Assembly: GCA_003650185.1 (NCBI GenBank)
Contig: QMOF01000099.1
Location: 1 to 7,871, forward strand
Length of the DNA: 7,871 nt
From: Chloroflexota bacterium
GTDB taxonomy: Bacteria; Chloroflexota; Dehalococcoidia; UBA2247; RBG-13-53-26
Direction: 5' to 3'
Position numbers and translations under genes: made by a program. Positions 7,801 to 7,871 of the stretch are shown here, piece by piece. The notes beneath the pieces are model-generated. The model ran no database searches. It saw only the letters and a program-made list of their open reading frames with translations, and was not told where the DNA came from. Each line of letters begins with the position of its first letter. The stretch's first letter is position 1.

Positions 7801-7871
7801 GCGCGGCGACCAGCCTGGGTGGCTATCGCTGGTCCGCCGCTGGCGAAGGGGCAAAGGGGGCGGACCAGCGA
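1871..7871 (+). CDS. Giant surface protein: propeller, 12 Ig-like repeats, membrane anchor (partial)
   Basis: The frame is open for 2000 codons and leaves the window without a stop. The start is ATG at 1871: an in-frame TGA at 1820 leaves no other usual start before the signal peptide, although only a weak AGAAAG precedes it. Residues 1-35 are a signal peptide (RGR, then a hydrophobic stretch, likely cleavage after AMA). Residues 54-380 form seven beta-propeller blades. Residues 384-1654 are twelve Ig-like repeats of 102-110 residues. Residues 1655-1761 resemble fibronectin III (YYWRVRVKDDLGNEGGWS). Residues about 1766-1900 resemble a ZU5-like domain (SPGAV at 1787-1791). Residues about 1914-1932 are one transmembrane helix, followed by RR and a basic tail of at least 66 residues. 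This implies a cell-surface protein anchored by its C-terminus, with a long stalk and a propeller head. Adhesion or ligand binding is inferred. No catalytic motif was seen, and the exact partner is unknown. Confidence 0.93.
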   Translation, partial: MRGRGSTSIAVLAVLSLIALLAPILLGAHTHCAMAAWDGPILWRQTVDPTSNTGKWTSCSFDSTGRPGIAYYDAANRAVKYAHWNGASWEKQVVQTDVGLWDVSDYLYVSLAYDNQDRPALAYYSQTAGSAKLNYAAWEGTSWDIETIDSSVGTALGLFPSLAFDHSGDPAISYCDLALGLKYACWDGSSWATEVVASGAGNGKYSSLAFDDIGGRGIAYYDSITGSLKYARWEGSSWSVETVEHGSNVGQFASLAYDASGHPHIAYYDGSNTAVKRAWYDDGSWHTAWLDGIGSGQSVGKYSSMVTHYDGGLSIAYYDETNAKGKIAHKDPGCAWVFYDLDTEAATGKFCSAAVGPNDEFGVSYYCAVAPGKLKFAFVDNSAPSVTLNNVADFVNSTLSIGGAASDDVAIDGVQVRIKDSTTNQYWNGTSWQADQTWLGPDTHSAAWDTWSYASSSVNFVDGNTYTLGARANDALGRVSAVCTDAFVFDSTPPTVTIDDIDDFVTSLASMSGTASDTLPGQPERVRLRIMNLDTGEYWSGTSWYGAATWLDATGTASWSYSTAGVAWVDGHYSVTVTSMDKAGNVSTPASDDFTYDTGSPTVTLDDIADFVNSLTSVSGGASDALGIDSVQVQIYSIGTSRYWNGSEWQAAAAWLDATGTTAWAYNATGVDWADGSYRIRARSIDMAGNISTEAEDTFLYDSTRPTATIDDIADYVDSLDSLSGTAADAGGLDRVQIQIQKQGSSAYWDGSQWQATAAWLAAVGTSDWTYSLPALGDDTYTVSARAMDKASNISLEVTDSFAFDTAEPTVTLDDIADFVSSLSSIGGTAADDPPGQLAKVQVQIENVTAITYWSGAAWVADPQWLDASGTASWTYDMPFLQEAEYMITARCLDMAGHASELVSESFTLDATSPAVTLNSIPAFANVAPTVTGTSEDSYSGVEQVRVLFRQNDDNRFWDGGSWQDDETWLTCTGTDFWGYGSSSVGWSTGRSYTVRVKAIDRAGNESTEASDSFIYDTTRPTVSLADITDFVDTLASVSGTASDAAPGELHKVQVRISNTRTAEYWDGTAWQATAVWLDAAGTAAWSYDISGTCWPDSYYLVTARALDKAGNASTVATESFGYDATDPTVTLDDIPAFAGSVPSLSGTAADALGVDCAQVQLYEQSSETFWDGTAWQAAATWLDAEGSTAWTFAMPALVSNETYTVRAKAIDDSGRESAEVSTSFIYDATHPTASLDVIPNLVTALDSISGTASDTPPGELDRVQVQLRKGVGSYWDGSSWQSAPTWLDAEGATSWAFALPPLEDEDYKVSVRSVDRAGNLSIVASQTFTVDAARPTVSLDGVADFVNSLRSVTGTAADNKSGVAVVSILIKDQSAGTYWDGDSWEATPAWVECSGTESWSYDTSGVGWVGAHSYKVTVTATDNAGNAVSSADRPSDTFCYDTTIPTVALDDIPDLVSPPASVSGTADDTTHGQVETVQVQVGKATGSAYVYWSGSDWVTRAVWVDAEGTGPWSFAMPSLDSGDYTLRARSLDRAGNISAEVADSFTCDAAVPTVAIDEIGALLNSLSTVSGTAVDTPPGELEKVQVQVQRGTTCWDGSTWQGDAAWLDAIGTGTWTFAMPKLGDGNYTVKARAVDTAGNLSSQASDAFSIDTSPPQGYGPVAPGNNTTNVSLRPLLTSSVAADVTCRPVVVLEETYEYYLFQVATDDSFSEGLQQSQWQAEETWTPPVILTPGTTYYWRVRVKDDLGNEGGWSSVFRFSTALATVVTEAEGGQVSGIEGRVNLSLSPGAVSGDVQMCVLPLDAPPGEPPDGFALGATFFTLEAFDANGIPLSALNEACTIVVEYHDEDLAAAEGQPRRLYLARWDEAAERWQLVLAERDADAHTAIINTASLGTWGFLIGPLLPEAIAAWARVAIVFDGLAILGLCGLVVWRRLAPFAGPDVRVTSDGGVLETSMVEAERLPLLRRWQQESEACETRGDQPGWLSLVRRWRRGKGGGPA
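2030..3010 (+). repeat. Seven propeller-blade repeats (about 47 codons each)
   Basis: The unit reads G-x-Y/F-SSLAFD-x-x-G-x-P-x-IAYYD, a variable turn, LKYA-x-W-x-G-x-SW-x-x-E-x-V. The IAYYD-like anchors can be counted seven times: IAYYD, LAYYS, ISYCD, IAYYD, IAYYD, IAYYD and VSYYC. Seven is the commonest blade number for closed beta-propellers. Blades 1-4 keep the W-x-G-x-x-W hairpin; blades 5-7 have diverged in it. The repeats resemble unnamed propeller repeats in many secreted bacterial and archaeal proteins. I cannot name a more specific family. Confidence 0.75.
3020..6832 (+). repeat. Twelve tandem Ig-like domain repeats (102-110 codons each)
   Basis: Each unit begins P-T-V-T-L-D-D-I and runs through S-V-SGTASD, VQVQI, YWDG-x-x-WQ, ATWLDA-x-GT, W-S/T-Y/F, YTV-x-ARA-x-D-x-AGN-x-S and SF-x-YD. 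Unit starts lie at 3020, 3350, 3671, 3986, 4295, 4610, 4931, 5252, 5564, 5876, 6206 and 6527, with the last ending near 6832. The pattern SGTASD...AGN is that of bacterial Ig-like domains used as stalks in adhesins. The aromatic YWDG-x-x-W insertion is a special feature of this subtype. DNA similarity between units is visible but incomplete, so the array is not a very recent amplification. Confidence 0.88.
6833..7153 (+). other. Fibronectin-III-like domain within the surface protein
   Basis: Residues 1655-1761 break the Ig repeat pattern. They begin with a Pro/Gly/Asn-rich linker (GYGPVAPGNNTTNVSLRPLL) and end in YYWRVRVKDDLGNEGGWS and a closing FRFST strand. The YYWRV-x-V-x-D-x-x-G-x-x-x-x-WS pattern is typical of FnIII-type modules in bacterial surface proteins. 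The domain spaces the Ig stalk from the membrane-proximal module. Confidence 0.6.
7166..7573 (+). other. ZU5-like membrane-proximal domain
   Basis: Residues about 1766-1901 contain GGQVSG, the turn LSPGAVSGDV, FTLEAFDANGIPL, a TIVVEYHDEDL strand, then RRLYLARWDEAAERWQLV and a closing GTWGFLI. This order (GG-x-V, PPGA-like turn, late Y/W hairpin) is what ZU5-like domains before a C-terminal membrane anchor look like. The assignment is by pattern only. Confidence 0.5.
7610..7666 (+). other. Single transmembrane helix and stop-transfer RR
   Basis: Residues about 1914-1932 (VAIVFDGLAILGLCGLVVW) are hydrophobic apart from one Asp and are followed directly by RR. With the N-terminal signal peptide this predicts a type I topology: everything before is outside, and the Arg-rich tail (LRRW, VRRWRRGKG) is in the cytoplasm. 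Confidence 0.75.

Overview
The window is a moderately GC-rich bacterial fragment (roughly 60 % G+C by eye). The gene families and the style of the surface protein are what I would expect in Chloroflexota or a similar uncultured environmental lineage. That taxonomic guess rests on recalled protein style and is weak. The largest gene runs off the right edge. The left edge may lie inside or just at the end of a CRISPR array.

Layout. (1) Positions 1-113 hold one candidate terminal CRISPR repeat (37-73), followed at once by a long imperfect palindrome (68-113). (2) Positions about 174-736, minus strand, hold a decayed 5' portion of a large Eco57I-like restriction-modification methylase gene. It has two frameshifts, an in-frame stop and a lost 3' part. 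(3) Positions 813-1425, minus strand, hold an intact two-gene toxin-antitoxin operon: a helix-turn-helix (excisionase/MerR-like) antitoxin followed by an overlapping MazF/PemK-type endoribonuclease toxin. A good promoter lies at 1458-1486 and overlaps a direct repeat that could be the operator. (4) Positions 1487-1870 are a divergent intergenic region with no convincing gene. It carries one weak promoter candidate, a small hairpin and an orphan Shine-Dalgarno-like sequence. (5) From 1871 to the right edge a single open frame of 2000 codons, with no stop, encodes a giant secreted and membrane-anchored surface protein: signal peptide, seven-bladed beta-propeller, twelve tandem Ig-like domains, a fibronectin-III-like domain, a ZU5-like domain, one transmembrane helix and a basic cytoplasmic tail.

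How it fits together. The left 1.4 kb looks like worn defence or mobile DNA: a possible CRISPR end, a dead modification gene and a toxin-antitoxin pair. The right 6 kb is a separate, divergently transcribed cell-surface gene. The most notable features are the surface protein's repeat structure and the CRISPR-like repeat fused to a palindrome at the left edge. In the protein, a W-x-G-x-x-W hairpin motif is shared by the propeller and the Ig domains, and two independent loop types occur in all four combinations among the Ig repeats.
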